A stretch of DNA of 64,000 nt from an uncultured Clostridium sp. (GTDB lineage Bacteria > Bacillota > Clostridia > TANB77 > CAG-508): contig CAMXJY010000010.1 in NCBI GenBank assembly GCA_947244325.1, positions 1 through 64,000 of the forward strand. The letters are read 5' to 3'. Below the pieces are notes generated by a model, which had not been told where the DNA came from, ran no database searches, and saw only the letters and a list, made by a program, of their open reading frames with translations. This document shows, piece after piece, positions 24,205 through 33,409 of this stretch. The position numbers were made by a program, and so were the translations under genes. Within the stretch, counting starts at the first letter, position 1. Each line of letters starts with the position of its first letter.

Positions 24205-25683
24205 ATGGAGAAAAATGTTGTAGTTATAAACAAAAAAACTGCTAGCAATACAAAAGTTGTTGAGGTAAATGGAGACATAATTGTTCCAGATATAAAACCA
24301 GATATAGTAAATATTATAAATACAAATGCAAATAGCTATATCTATAAAGAAGAAGTGAGTACAGGGAGAGTGAGAGTTGACGGAAATATAGATACATATA
24401 TTGTGTATTTAGCTGATAATGGGGAGAATAGAAGTATTCAGACCACATTAAACTTTGTAGAAACTATAGAAGATAATGCTATAAGTGAAGGATGTTTTTC
24501 GAAACAAAAGATATTTTTAGAAAGTATAGAAGCAAAAGTATTAAATGAAAGAAAAATTTCTATAAAAGCAAGTTTAAAAATTAAAAGTGATGTTTATGAA
24601 AAAAGCGAAATAGAAATAGCAAGTGATTTTGAAGAATTTGGTGAAGTTGAAAAATTAAAAGAAACTTTAGATATAAAATCAGTAATAGGGTCAAATAAAG
24701 TAAAAACTTCAATTAAAGAAGATATATCTGTAGATAATTCGTTTGATATAGCTGAAATTCTAAAAACAGATATAGAAATTACCAATCTTGAAAATAAGAT
24801 AAGCTATAATAAGATTTTAGCAAAAGCTGATGCAAATGTGAAAATAATATTTTTAGCAGAAGATGGAAGAATAAGTGTAGCAAATTCACAAATTCCTGTA
24901 ATGAGTTTTATTGATATAGAAAAAATTACAGATACAAACATTTGCAATGTTGAATATAATATAAGAAATATGTTATTTAAGGTAAATTCAAAAGAAATGC
25001 ATAGTATAGCTGTTCAAGTTGATTTTGAAGTATCATGTGAAGCTTTTGAAACAAAAACAATAGATGTAATTCAAGATATGTATGCTATAAAAAATAGTAT
25101 TGATTTTACAAGAAAAGATGTTGAAGTTCAAGTAAACAGTAATGATAAAACAGAGATATCAACTATAAATGAAAGAATTTTAGTTGAGGATATTGTAAAT
25201 ATTCATGATGTAAATTGTAAAACCAAAGTAGTGAATATCAGTAAATCAGGAATGTTTTATAATTATGAATGTGAATTAAGTTTAGATTTTTATTATGAAG
25301 CAGATAATAGAAATGGATTAAATGTAAAAAATGTAGTATTACCATTTATGGTAAAATTTGAAGGAGAAGAGGGAGAGCTAGAATTCCAAATAACAAAAAA
25401 ACAATTCACAGTTAGCAGTGAAAATGTGGATTGTGAAGTTGAAATTTTATCAAAACAAAGTAATAATAGTATGAGAAAAATAAGTATAATAGAAAATGTT
25501 GAAACAAAAGAAAACCAAGAAGAAAATGAATATAAAATGTTTATGTATTTTGTAAAACCAGATGACACTATTTGGAATATAGCAAAAAAATTTAAAGTAT
25601 CAATGAGTGATATTTTAAAATTAAATGAATTAGAAAATCCAGATAAATTAAATATAGGGGATAGATTATATATTATGAGATAA
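24205..25683 (+). CDS. sipL: SPOCS/LysM spore coat morphogenesis protein, SipL-like
   Basis: 492 residues: repeated SPOCS (DUF3794) modules through about 20-420, recognisable by VVEVNGDIIVPDIKPDIVNI, VSTGRVRVDGNIDTYIVYL and repeats of the form ...VSCEAFETKTIDVIQDMYA, and one C-terminal LysM domain (about 445-492; VKPDDTIWNIAKKFKVSMSD ... INIGD type). SipL in Clostridioides binds SpoIVA through LysM and recruits the coat to the forespore. Presence of this gene is a clostridial rather than bacillar trait. AAGGAGG precedes ATG 24205. Confidence 0.88.
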   Translation: MEKNVVVINKKTASNTKVVEVNGDIIVPDIKPDIVNIINTNANSYIYKEEVSTGRVRVDGNIDTYIVYLADNGENRSIQTTLNFVETIEDNAISEGCFSKQKIFLESIEAKVLNERKISIKASLKIKSDVYEKSEIEIASDFEEFGEVEKLKETLDIKSVIGSNKVKTSIKEDISVDNSFDIAEILKTDIEITNLENKISYNKILAKADANVKIIFLAEDGRISVANSQIPVMSFIDIEKITDTNICNVEYNIRNMLFKVNSKEMHSIAVQVDFEVSCEAFETKTIDVIQDMYAIKNSIDFTRKDVEVQVNSNDKTEISTINERILVEDIVNIHDVNCKTKVVNISKSGMFYNYECELSLDFYYEADNRNGLNVKNVVLPFMVKFEGEEGELEFQITKKQFTVSSENVDCEVEILSKQSNNSMRKISIIENVETKENQEENEYKMFMYFVKPDDTIWNIAKKFKVSMSDILKLNELENPDKLNIGDRLYIMR

Positions 25684-25688
25684 GCTTA

Positions 25689-25740
25689 TAAAACGGAGTT
25701 TTTGTCTAAAAATAAATAGACATTAACTTCGTTTTGATTT
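25689..25740 (+). terminator. Hairpin after sipL (related to the GGGGACGG family)
   Basis: AAAACGGAGTT and AACTTCGTTTT pair, with inner TCTA/TAGA. It begins ACGGAGTTTTTGTCTAAA, similar to the element at 23160. Confidence 0.7.
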
Positions 25741-25813
25741 TAGCAGGAATGTTTATTAATTATGGAAAGAGTTAATCTAAGAGTTATAAATTAGATTAAT
25801 TATACGAGGTGAA

Positions 25814-26509
25814 ATGAAAGATAAATTATATTCAAGAAGGCGAATTAGATTACCAGATTTAAGAAAAGTTAATAGTTTTAAAATTATATTATTGATTTTA
25901 TTTTTTACAATTCTTACATGCATAATTATTTTTATGAAGACATCATATCCAGTTTTAAAAGCAACATGTGAAACTGCAGCAGCATCGAAAGGAAATAAAA
26001 TAGTTAATGATGAAGTAAGTAAAGTAATGAAAGATTATACATATGAAGATTTAATAAATATAGAAAAAGATGTTGAGGGAAGAATAACTCTAATAAAAGC
26101 TAATACAATAAAAATAAATGAAATAGTAAATAAAATAAATTATAATATACAAAAACAGTTTGATTTAATTCCGAGGATAACAGTGTATATGAATATGGGA
26201 TCTGTTAGTGGAATTAGTGTTTTAAATAAATTAGAACCTAATTTTGAAGTTGAACTTGAAAGTGCAGGAACTTTACAATCAAGCTTAAGAACAGAATTTA
26301 AGTCTGTAGGAATTAATCAAACTCATCACAAAATATATTTGGATATTGATTCTAGAGTAGGAATATTAACACCATTTGCAACTTTTGGAAAAGATATAAA
26401 ATCAGAAGTATTATTAACAGAAGCTGTTATTGTAGGAGAAGTTCCAGATTCATATTATAACTTAGATGGAGTAGAGGAACCAAACGAGACATATAATTTT
26501 ATAGAATAA
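25814..26509 (+). CDS. yunB: Sporulation protein YunB
   Basis: 231 residues with one membrane helix (about 23-43) and a following domain of the YunB type: NKIVNDEVSKVMKDYTYEDL, TLIKANTIKINEIVN and ITVYMNMGSVSGISVLNK. In B. subtilis yunB is a sigma-E gene needed for efficient sporulation. The length is close to the 254-aa homologue. It follows sipL by 130 bases. Confidence 0.88.
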   Translation: MKDKLYSRRRIRLPDLRKVNSFKIILLILFFTILTCIIIFMKTSYPVLKATCETAAASKGNKIVNDEVSKVMKDYTYEDLINIEKDVEGRITLIKANTIKINEIVNKINYNIQKQFDLIPRITVYMNMGSVSGISVLNKLEPNFEVELESAGTLQSSLRTEFKSVGINQTHHKIYLDIDSRVGILTPFATFGKDIKSEVLLTEAVIVGEVPDSYYNLDGVEEPNETYNFIE

Positions 26510-26514
26510 TAAAT

Positions 26515-26562
26515 AAAAGTAGTTATATATTATTGTTTTAATATATAACTACTTTTATTATT
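26515..26562. terminator. Bidirectional terminator between yunB and the SpoVB-like gene
   Basis: AAAAGTAGTTATATATT and AATATATAACTACTTTT form a long perfect stem with an A run before and T after, suitable for both converging genes. Confidence 0.85.
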
Positions 26563-26600
26563 TAGAAGGAAAATCCTCTTGACTCCATACTGACAAATTT
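26556..26600 (+). repeat. Dispersed palindromic repeat, copy C (degenerate)
   Basis: TTTAGAAGGAAAATCCTCTTGACTCC aligns (read in short blocks) with copies A and B: AGGAAA, TCCTCT, GACT. The palindrome is decayed. Confidence 0.4.
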
Positions 26601-26657
26601 ATGATAGAAAAGTGATATGCATATGTTACTTTTGGAAATGAATTTATCGATAAATTT

Positions 26658-27989
26658 TTAATATTTGTTCTTTCTAAAATAAACAATTTTTATTAGTTGC
26701 ATTAGGCTTATAGTAAAGTTTAAAATTTCACTCATATAAATAGAAATTATATAGCCAATAAGTCCTAATTTCGGAACACAAAAATATATGAAACTAACAC
26801 TAATTACTAAATCTAAAATGTTAATTAACATTACTCCAACTTGAGCGTCTAAACCACGAAGAATGCTATCAACAACAGTATCTACATATATGAATGTAGC
26901 AAGAGGAGAAAGAATTTTTATATAATATCCCACATTTGCATCTTTATAAATCAATTTTCCTAAAGTATCAGAAAAAATAAATAGTACAACTGTTAATGAA
27001 ATAGAAGCAAGACCAATAAGGAAAAGTAAAATGCCAGTCATTTGTTTTGTTCTTGCATAATCTTTTTTTGTATTATATCTTGCAAATTCTGGGATTAAAA
27101 GATTTGCAAAAGACTTAACTAAAATGTCGGGAAACATTATTATTGGTAGAGCCATTCCATTTATTACACCATATTTGGCAAGAGATTCAGCACAATTTAT
27201 ACCACTTTTTTCTAAACTAGATGGGATAATCAATTGTTTCAAAGTAGTAAGTCCAGAACGTATGTAAGAAGTAATTGCAATAGGTATAGAAATTCTAACA
27301 ATTCGATATGTATAATTATTATCTTTAACAAGTTCAACACTTTGATTATATCTTCTTTTATCTAAAATATAGATAATGTAAATATATACAAAAGATATAA
27401 TTTCAGAAATCAAATCTCCCAAAATTAAAGAAAAACAAGCATAAGTTAAACCTTTAGGTAAGATAAGGCTAATAAGAAATGCAGTTACTATAACTTTAGC
27501 TACATGCTCAACAAATTGACCAATAGCATTTTTATAAACTCTACGAACAGCGGCAAAATATCCAGAGATCGCAGAAGACATTGATATTAGTGGAAGTGCC
27601 AAACAAACTAGATGAATAACTGATTTATCGACTTTATTATGTAAGCAATTAGAAATTATAAAATCAGAATTTATCCAGAAAATACTGCTAGTAGCAATAC
27701 TTGTAATTAAAGTTAGATAAATACATCTTTTCATAACTTTTTTTACACCACCAGTATTATCAAGAGCAAGCTCTTCTGAAACAACACGAGTAACAGCTAA
27801 ATTAATGCCAGAAGTAGCAAGAGTAATACCAAAAAGATATACAGACATAACTAATTGGTAAACTCCTAAAAGTTCAGCACCAATTTTACGAGAAACGTAA
27901 GCTGTAAAATAAATATCAATTCCTCTAAAAATTAATGAAGTTACTATAAGAAATACAGTATTAAAAATAAAAAATCTAAATCTTTTCAA
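26658..27989 (-). CDS. SpoVB-like MOP-family lipid flippase
   Basis: About 443 residues with 12-14 membrane helices of the polysaccharide-transporter branch of the MOP superfamily. YVSRKIGAELLGVYQLVMSVY and ATSGINLAVTRVVSEELA near the start, and RSGLTTLKQLIIPSSLEKSG in the middle, are typical of SpoVB, which takes part in spore cortex synthesis, presumably by moving lipid-linked precursor. The sporulation neighbours support this, but paralogues with vegetative roles exist. I chose TTG 27989 because AAGGTGAT ends at the right distance; GTG 27998 lies inside that site. Confidence 0.8.
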   Translation of the reverse strand: MKRFRFFIFNTVFLIVTSLIFRGIDIYFTAYVSRKIGAELLGVYQLVMSVYLFGITLATSGINLAVTRVVSEELALDNTGGVKKVMKRCIYLTLITSIATSSIFWINSDFIISNCLHNKVDKSVIHLVCLALPLISMSSAISGYFAAVRRVYKNAIGQFVEHVAKVIVTAFLISLILPKGLTYACFSLILGDLISEIISFVYIYIIYILDKRRYNQSVELVKDNNYTYRIVRISIPIAITSYIRSGLTTLKQLIIPSSLEKSGINCAESLAKYGVINGMALPIIMFPDILVKSFANLLIPEFARYNTKKDYARTKQMTGILLFLIGLASISLTVVLFIFSDTLGKLIYKDANVGYYIKILSPLATFIYVDTVVDSILRGLDAQVGVMLINILDLVISVSFIYFCVPKLGLIGYIISIYMSEILNFTISLMQLIKIVYFRKNKY

Positions 27990-28218
27990 AATAATCACCT
28001 TGTAAAAATACTTTTTTTAGAGTATATGAAATAGAATATATAAATAGAATTAAAAGTACATGAAATATGCATGAAATAAACGTGAAAAACGTTTGAAATA
28101 ATGAAAAGAAAATGAAAACAAAAAGATATAAACCTCTATAACTATGGAAAAATAAGGAAAAAAATAGTAAAAAATGGCAAAAAAAGTACTTTTTAGGCTT
28201 AAATATACCTTGAAATAG

Positions 28219-28247
28219 TTGAAATACAGGGAAAAATGTGCTATAAT
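28219..28247 (+). promoter_or_regulatory. Promoter of the surface glycan locus
   Basis: TTGAAA (28219-28224), 17-base spacer, TATAAT (28242-28247), followed by a ~60-base leader. The rest of the 27999-28307 gap is A-rich with several spaced GAAATA/GAAAA blocks and no gene that I can see. Confidence 0.75.
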
Positions 28248-28307
28248 AAAAAATAGTTATATGGAAAAATTTGAAAGTTTTAAAGTTTTTTTAAGGGGAG
28301 GTAAGTT

Positions 28308-29669
28308 GTGGAAGAAAATGAAATAGCAATTTCATTAGATGTAGAAAGCATGCAAGAGAATATAACTCGCAAAATGTATAAAGGTACAATTGCAATTATA
28401 AAAGCTGTTTTCGTAAGATTTATAGAAATAATCGCATCTTTATTAGGAATAATTGCTTTAATACCATTAACTATTGTAGTATTTTTCCAAAATCTAAAAA
28501 ACAAAGATTATGGAAAAATATTTTACGTACAAGAAAGAATCGGAAAAAATGGCAAAACTTTTAAAATGTATAAGTTTAGAACTATGGTGGAAAATGCAGA
28601 TGATATATTAGAATCTATGCTACAAAATAAGGAAATAAAAGCAGAATATGAAACTTATAGAAAATTAAGAAATGACCCTAGAATAACAAAGTTTGGTAAA
28701 TTCTTAAGAAGTACAAGTTTAGATGAATTTCCACAATTCATAAACATATTAAAAGGAGATATGAGCTTAGTAGGACCAAGACCATATTTACCAGAAGAAA
28801 AAAGAAAAATGGGTACATATTATAAATATATTATTCAGCATAAACCAGGACTTACAGGAGTATATCAAATATCTGGAAAAGATAAAATAGCATTTGAAGA
28901 TAGATTAGATATGGATGTAAGATATCATTATAGAAATACTCTTGTGTTAGATACAAAAATAGCTATAATTACAGCTCTAGTTACTTTAAGAAGAAGAGGT
29001 ACATATAATGTTGGAGATGTAACATTTGATACTTTAGGATACATATCAAAAGGATTTACATTAGCAATAAAAAGAATAATAGATATAATAGGTGCAATAT
29101 GTGGAATAGCAATACTAATTCCATTAACAGCAGTGGTAGCTATTATAAATTTTGTAAATAAAGAAAATGGACCATTATTTTATTCACAAGAAAGAATTGG
29201 AAAAAATGGTGAACATTTTAAAATGTATAAATTTAGAAGCATGGTAGTTGGAGCAGAAGAAGTATTACAAAAAATGCTTAAAGAAGACGAAGATTTGAGA
29301 AAAGAATTTGAAGAAACAAGAAAATTAAAAAATGATCCTAGAATAACAAAAATTGGTAGATTTTTAAGAAAAACAAGTTTAGATGAATTTCCACAATTTA
29401 TAAATGTCTTAAAAGGAGATATGAGTTTAGTTGGACCAAGAGCTGTTATAGATGGAGAAATAGAAAAATTTGGAGTTCATAAAGAAGAAGTATTAAGTAT
29501 AAAACCAGGTATAACAGGATATTGGGCAGCAAATGGTAGAAGTGATACAACGTATGAACAAAGAGTAGAATTAGAAACATATTATGCAAATAATGTTTCG
29601 ATTCCTTTAGATATAGAAATACTTATTAAAACAGTAGTTTCTGTTGTTAAAAAAGAAGGAGCAATATAA
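28308..29669 (+). CDS. Tandem double phosphoglycosyl transferase (PGT-PGT fusion)
   Basis: 453 residues made of two complete small-PGT (bacterial sugar transferase) domains. Half 1 (about 30-240) has membrane segment FIEIIASLLGIIALIPLTIV, QERIGKNGKTFKMYKFRTM and the catalytic Asp-Glu pair D139-E140 in SLDEFPQ, then GDMSLVGPRPY. Half 2 (about 250-453) repeats every element: RIIDIIGAICGIAILIPLTAV, QERIGKNGEHFKMYKFRSM, D359-E360 and GDMSLVGPRAV. The offset is exactly 220 residues, with near-identical DNA over long blocks. Such enzymes transfer sugar-1-phosphate from a UDP-sugar to undecaprenyl phosphate and start polymer synthesis. Both dyads are intact. The tails diverge (PGLTGVYQISGKD versus PGITGYWAANGRS), so the halves may prefer different sugars. 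GTG start behind GGGGAGG. Confidence 0.93.
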   Translation: MEENEIAISLDVESMQENITRKMYKGTIAIIKAVFVRFIEIIASLLGIIALIPLTIVVFFQNLKNKDYGKIFYVQERIGKNGKTFKMYKFRTMVENADDILESMLQNKEIKAEYETYRKLRNDPRITKFGKFLRSTSLDEFPQFINILKGDMSLVGPRPYLPEEKRKMGTYYKYIIQHKPGLTGVYQISGKDKIAFEDRLDMDVRYHYRNTLVLDTKIAIITALVTLRRRGTYNVGDVTFDTLGYISKGFTLAIKRIIDIIGAICGIAILIPLTAVVAIINFVNKENGPLFYSQERIGKNGEHFKMYKFRSMVVGAEEVLQKMLKEDEDLRKEFEETRKLKNDPRITKIGRFLRKTSLDEFPQFINVLKGDMSLVGPRAVIDGEIEKFGVHKEEVLSIKPGITGYWAANGRSDTTYEQRVELETYYANNVSIPLDIEILIKTVVSVVKKEGAI

Positions 29670-30737
29670 GTGAAGAAGAGAAAAGTATTACATATTGTAG
29701 AATCTTTTGGCAGTGGCGTATTTTCTTTCTTAACTGATTTAGTAAACAGTACTGATGATGAATTTGAAATAACAATAGCATATGGAGTAAGAAACGAAAC
29801 TTTAGAAAATTTTAAAGAGTATTTTAGTAATAGAGTGAGATTTATTGAAGTAAAAAACTTTACAAGAAATATTAGTCTAACAAAGGATATGAAGGCATTT
29901 TTTGAAGTTAAAAAAATAATAAAAGAAGTAAATCCAGATGTTATACATTTACATTCATCGAAAGCAGGTTTTATTGGAAGATTTGCTGCAAATGGAAGAA
30001 AAGTAAAGATGTTGTATAACCCACATGGATTTTCTTTTTTTATGAAAAATAGTTCGAGTATAAAAAGAATGATTTATTTAGTACTTGAGAAAATTGGTGC
30101 CTTAAGAAATTGTACAATAGTAGGATGTTCAAATGGTGAATACACCGAAGCTTTGAAATTAACTAAAAATTCTATATGTATAAATAATGGAATTAATATA
30201 GAAAGCTTAGAAAAAGTAATAAAAAACTTTAAAGAAAAAGAAATTGATTTGAATAATCTAAAAATTTGCACAAGTGGAAGAATTGGATATCAAAAAAATC
30301 CAGAATTATTTAATAAAATTGCACAAGAGTTTCCAAACATACAATTTACTTGGATAGGAGATGGAGAGTTAAAAGAAACTTTAACAAGTAAAAACATACA
30401 AGTTACAGGTTGGAAAACAAGAGAAGAAGTTTTAAAAATAATCAATGAAAACGATGTATTTTTACTTCTTTCTTTATGGGAAGGATTGTCATTATCACTT
30501 TTAGAAGCAATGTATTTAAAAAAAGTTTGTATTGCCAATAGTTGTATAGGAAATAAGGATGTTATAAAAAATGGTGAAAATGGATTTTTAGTTCAAAATG
30601 ATAATTGTAAAGAAATTATAGAAAACTTAAATAAAGAAATTTGTAAAAAAGTTTCTGAAAATGCAAAAGCAGATATACTAAATGAATTTAATACAAAGAG
30701 AATGGTAGAAGAATATAAAAAGGAATATAGAAGTTAA
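29670..30737 (+). CDS. Family 4 glycosyltransferase
   Basis: 355-aa GT-B enzyme. N-terminal HIVESFGSGVFSFLTDL and VIHLHSSKAGFIGRFAA, C-terminal CTSGRIGYQKNPELF, TWIGDGEL and the donor-binding EGLSLSLLEAM (E-x7-E). It adds a sugar to the lipid-linked acceptor on the cytoplasmic face. GTG 29670 follows the PGT stop directly, with AAGGAG eight bases upstream. Confidence 0.9.
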   Translation: MKKRKVLHIVESFGSGVFSFLTDLVNSTDDEFEITIAYGVRNETLENFKEYFSNRVRFIEVKNFTRNISLTKDMKAFFEVKKIIKEVNPDVIHLHSSKAGFIGRFAANGRKVKMLYNPHGFSFFMKNSSSIKRMIYLVLEKIGALRNCTIVGCSNGEYTEALKLTKNSICINNGINIESLEKVIKNFKEKEIDLNNLKICTSGRIGYQKNPELFNKIAQEFPNIQFTWIGDGELKETLTSKNIQVTGWKTREEVLKIINENDVFLLLSLWEGLSLSLLEAMYLKKVCIANSCIGNKDVIKNGENGFLVQNDNCKEIIENLNKEICKKVSENAKADILNEFNTKRMVEEYKKEYRS

Positions 30738-30740
30738 AAT

Positions 30741-31469
30741 ATGGAAGAAAGAAATTATAAGATATCTGTTGCAATGGCTACATATAATGGCGAAAAATAT
30801 ATAAAAGAACAATTGGAAAGTATAATTAGTAATTTACTTCCACAAGATGAAATTATAATATCTGATGATGGTTCTACAGATAATACAAGAAAAGTAATAG
30901 AGAAGCTAGAATGTAAGATGATAAAAATTATAGATGGACCGAAAAATGGTGTAAAAAAGAACTTTGAAAATGCTATTAAAAATTGTTCAGGAAAATATAT
31001 TTTTTTATCTGATCAAGATGATATATGGGAAAAAGATAAAGTAAAACAAGTAATAGAAGTTCTAGAAGAAGGATACGACTTGGTAGTGCATGATGCTGTT
31101 GTTATTAATGGAGATAATTCTAAAGTAATAATGCCATCATGGTTTGAGTATAGAAATTCAAAAAAAGGAATAATAAAAAATATTTTGAAAAATGCCTATC
31201 AAGGAGCATGCATGTGTTTTTCAAGAGAAATGTTACCACTTGTATTACCAATTCCAAATAATATATATATGCATGATCAATGGATTGGATTAATTATACA
31301 AATGAAAGGAAAAGTAAAATTTTTAGATAGCAAATTATTATATTATAGAAGACATGAAGAAAATGTTTCATCCTTTAAAAGTGATAGTACATTTGTTATG
31401 ATAAAAAAAAGAACAATTTTAATTTATGAATTAATTAAATATAAATTTAAAAATAATAAGAATTCTTAA
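30741..31469 (+). CDS. Family 2 glycosyltransferase
   Basis: 242-aa GT-A enzyme: SVAMATYNGEKYIKEQLESI, IIISDDGSTDNT, and LSDQDDIW with the DxD metal motif; HDQWIGLI holds the likely catalytic base. The DQDDIW form is frequent in rhamnosyl- and related transferases of surface polysaccharide loci. Three bases after the previous gene. Confidence 0.9.
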   Translation: MEERNYKISVAMATYNGEKYIKEQLESIISNLLPQDEIIISDDGSTDNTRKVIEKLECKMIKIIDGPKNGVKKNFENAIKNCSGKYIFLSDQDDIWEKDKVKQVIEVLEEGYDLVVHDAVVINGDNSKVIMPSWFEYRNSKKGIIKNILKNAYQGACMCFSREMLPLVLPIPNNIYMHDQWIGLIIQMKGKVKFLDSKLLYYRRHEENVSSFKSDSTFVMIKKRTILIYELIKYKFKNNKNS

Positions 31470-31502
31470 TATTACCAATAATTATGAAAGGATTATTTAG
31501 GA

Positions 31503-32489
31503 ATGAAAATTGATTTTGTTATTGCATGGGTAGATGGAAATGACGAAAAATGGTTATTAGAAAAATCAAAATATTCTTTAGTAAAAGAAAATGATCAAAG
31601 TAAAATTAGATATAGAGATTGGGAAAATCTAAAATATTTATTTAGAGGGATTGAGAAATATGCTCCTTGGGTAAATAATGTATTTTTTATAACTTATGGT
31701 CACTTGCCAAACTGGTTAAATGTAAATAATGATAAATTAAAAATTATAAAACATAGTGATTATATACCAGAAGAATATTTACCAACTTTTTCAGCAAATC
31801 CGATTGAATTAAATTTTCACAGAATAAAAGAATTGTCAGAAAACTTTGTATATTTTAATGATGATATGTTTATTACAAATAATGTAAAAGAAGAAGATTT
31901 CTTTAAAAACGAACTACCATGCGAAACAGCAATATTAAATCCAGTAACACCATCTGGAGCGGATGTTATGGATTATATCTTTTTTAATAATACAAGAATA
32001 ATAAATAAGCATTTAGATAAAAAAGCATGTTTAAAAAATAACTTTTTTAAATTTTTTAATTATAAATATGGAAAAAATGTGCTTAGAACTTTTATGTGTT
32101 CTAATTGGAAAAACTTTTTAGGTTTCAAATTCACACATTTTCCAACTTCACTTAAAAAGAGTACATATGAAGAAATATGGAATTTAGAATATGAAGCTTT
32201 GAACGAAGCATGCAAAAATAAGTTTAGATCTAAAGATGATTATAGTCAATATTTAATGAAAGATTGGCAAATTGCATCTGGAAATTTTTATCCAAGAAAT
32301 CCAAAAATAGGAAAATTTCATAATGTTTCAGATAATTTAAAAGAAATAAAAAGAGATATCGAATCTAATAAATATAAACTGATGTGTATTAATGATAAAG
32401 AATTTAATGGAGATTTTGAATTTATAAAAAATGAAATAAATAGTTCATTTGAAAAAATTTTATCTAATAAAAGTAGTTTTGAAAAATAG
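31503..32489 (+). CDS. Stealth family sugar-phosphate transferase
   Basis: 328 residues. CR1 is IDFVIAWVDGND (2-13); CR2 runs from RYRDWENLKYLFRGIEKYAPW through PEEYLPTFSANPIELNFHRI to YFNDDMF. These are the conserved regions of Stealth proteins, which transfer hexose-1-phosphate to sugars and build phosphodiester-linked repeats in capsules. It implies phosphodiester bonds in this polymer. CR3/CR4-like text (HFPTSLKKSTYEEIW) follows. Confidence 0.92.
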   Translation: MKIDFVIAWVDGNDEKWLLEKSKYSLVKENDQSKIRYRDWENLKYLFRGIEKYAPWVNNVFFITYGHLPNWLNVNNDKLKIIKHSDYIPEEYLPTFSANPIELNFHRIKELSENFVYFNDDMFITNNVKEEDFFKNELPCETAILNPVTPSGADVMDYIFFNNTRIINKHLDKKACLKNNFFKFFNYKYGKNVLRTFMCSNWKNFLGFKFTHFPTSLKKSTYEEIWNLEYEALNEACKNKFRSKDDYSQYLMKDWQIASGNFYPRNPKIGKFHNVSDNLKEIKRDIESNKYKLMCINDKEFNGDFEFIKNEINSSFEKILSNKSSFEK

Positions 32490-32497
32490 GAGAAAAT

Positions 32498-33391
32498 ATG
32501 GAAAAAACATTAGCAGTAGTAGTTACATATAATAGAAAAAAATTATTAGAAGAATGCATAAATGCTTTACTAAAACAGAAATATAATAATTTTGATATAC
32601 TAATTTTAGATAATAAAAGTACAGATGATACAGAAGAATATATAAAAAAATATGTAGATAATAAAAAAGTTTATTATAAAAAAACAGAAAAAAATATAGG
32701 CGGTGCAGGTGGATTTAACTTAGGAATGAGATATGCTTATGAACATAAATATGATTTTTGTTGGGTAATGGACGACGATACAATACCAACTGAAGATGCA
32801 TTAAATTCACTTGTATCAAAAAGAGAAAAAATAAATAATAAATTTTCTTTCTTATGTAGTGTTGTAAATTTTGAGGATGGTACAATTTGTAAAATGAATA
32901 TTCCTCAAGTAAGTAGTAAGTATATATATGATGTAGAAGAAATAAAGAAAAATAATTTATTAAAAGTAGATTATTGCTCATTTGTTTCTTGCTATGTAAA
33001 TGTGAAAATGATAGAAAAATGTGGATTACCAATTAAAGAATTTTTTATTTATGGTGATGATGTGGAATTTACAGAAAGACTTTCTAGTGAAGAAAAAGCT
33101 TTTTTAGATTTAGACAGTATTGTTATTCATAAGATGACAAAAAATACAAATACTGATATAATAACAACAGATAAAGAAAAATTGAGTAGAGCTTTTTATA
33201 CATATAGAAATAGATTTTTTATGGCAAAAAAGAGCGGAAAAAAAGAAGTAATAAAATATAGTATTAGATATTTTACTATGTTTTATAGAATATTAAGGCA
33301 TTCTCCAAATTATAAATTTGCGAGAATAAAAGTTTTAACAAAAGGCTATTTTGCAGGATTGTTTTTTCATCCTAATATTGAAAAAGTATAA
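32498..33391 (+). CDS. GlfT2-like family 2 glycosyltransferase (probable galactofuranosyltransferase)
   Basis: 297 residues. AVVVTYNRKKLLEECINALL and ILILDNKSTDDT begin the GT-A fold; NIGGAGGFNLGMRYA and WVMDDDTIP are the pattern of the GlfT2 group, which uses UDP-galactofuranose. The presence of glf two genes downstream supports this. EFFIYGDDVEFTERL is the acceptor/base region. Start ATG 32498 behind AGGAG. Confidence 0.85.
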   Translation: MEKTLAVVVTYNRKKLLEECINALLKQKYNNFDILILDNKSTDDTEEYIKKYVDNKKVYYKKTEKNIGGAGGFNLGMRYAYEHKYDFCWVMDDDTIPTEDALNSLVSKREKINNKFSFLCSVVNFEDGTICKMNIPQVSSKYIYDVEEIKKNNLLKVDYCSFVSCYVNVKMIEKCGLPIKEFFIYGDDVEFTERLSSEEKAFLDLDSIVIHKMTKNTNTDIITTDKEKLSRAFYTYRNRFFMAKKSGKKEVIKYSIRYFTMFYRILRHSPNYKFARIKVLTKGYFAGLFFHPNIEKV

Positions 33392-33409
33392 TGTACAAGT
33401 GAGGAAAAT

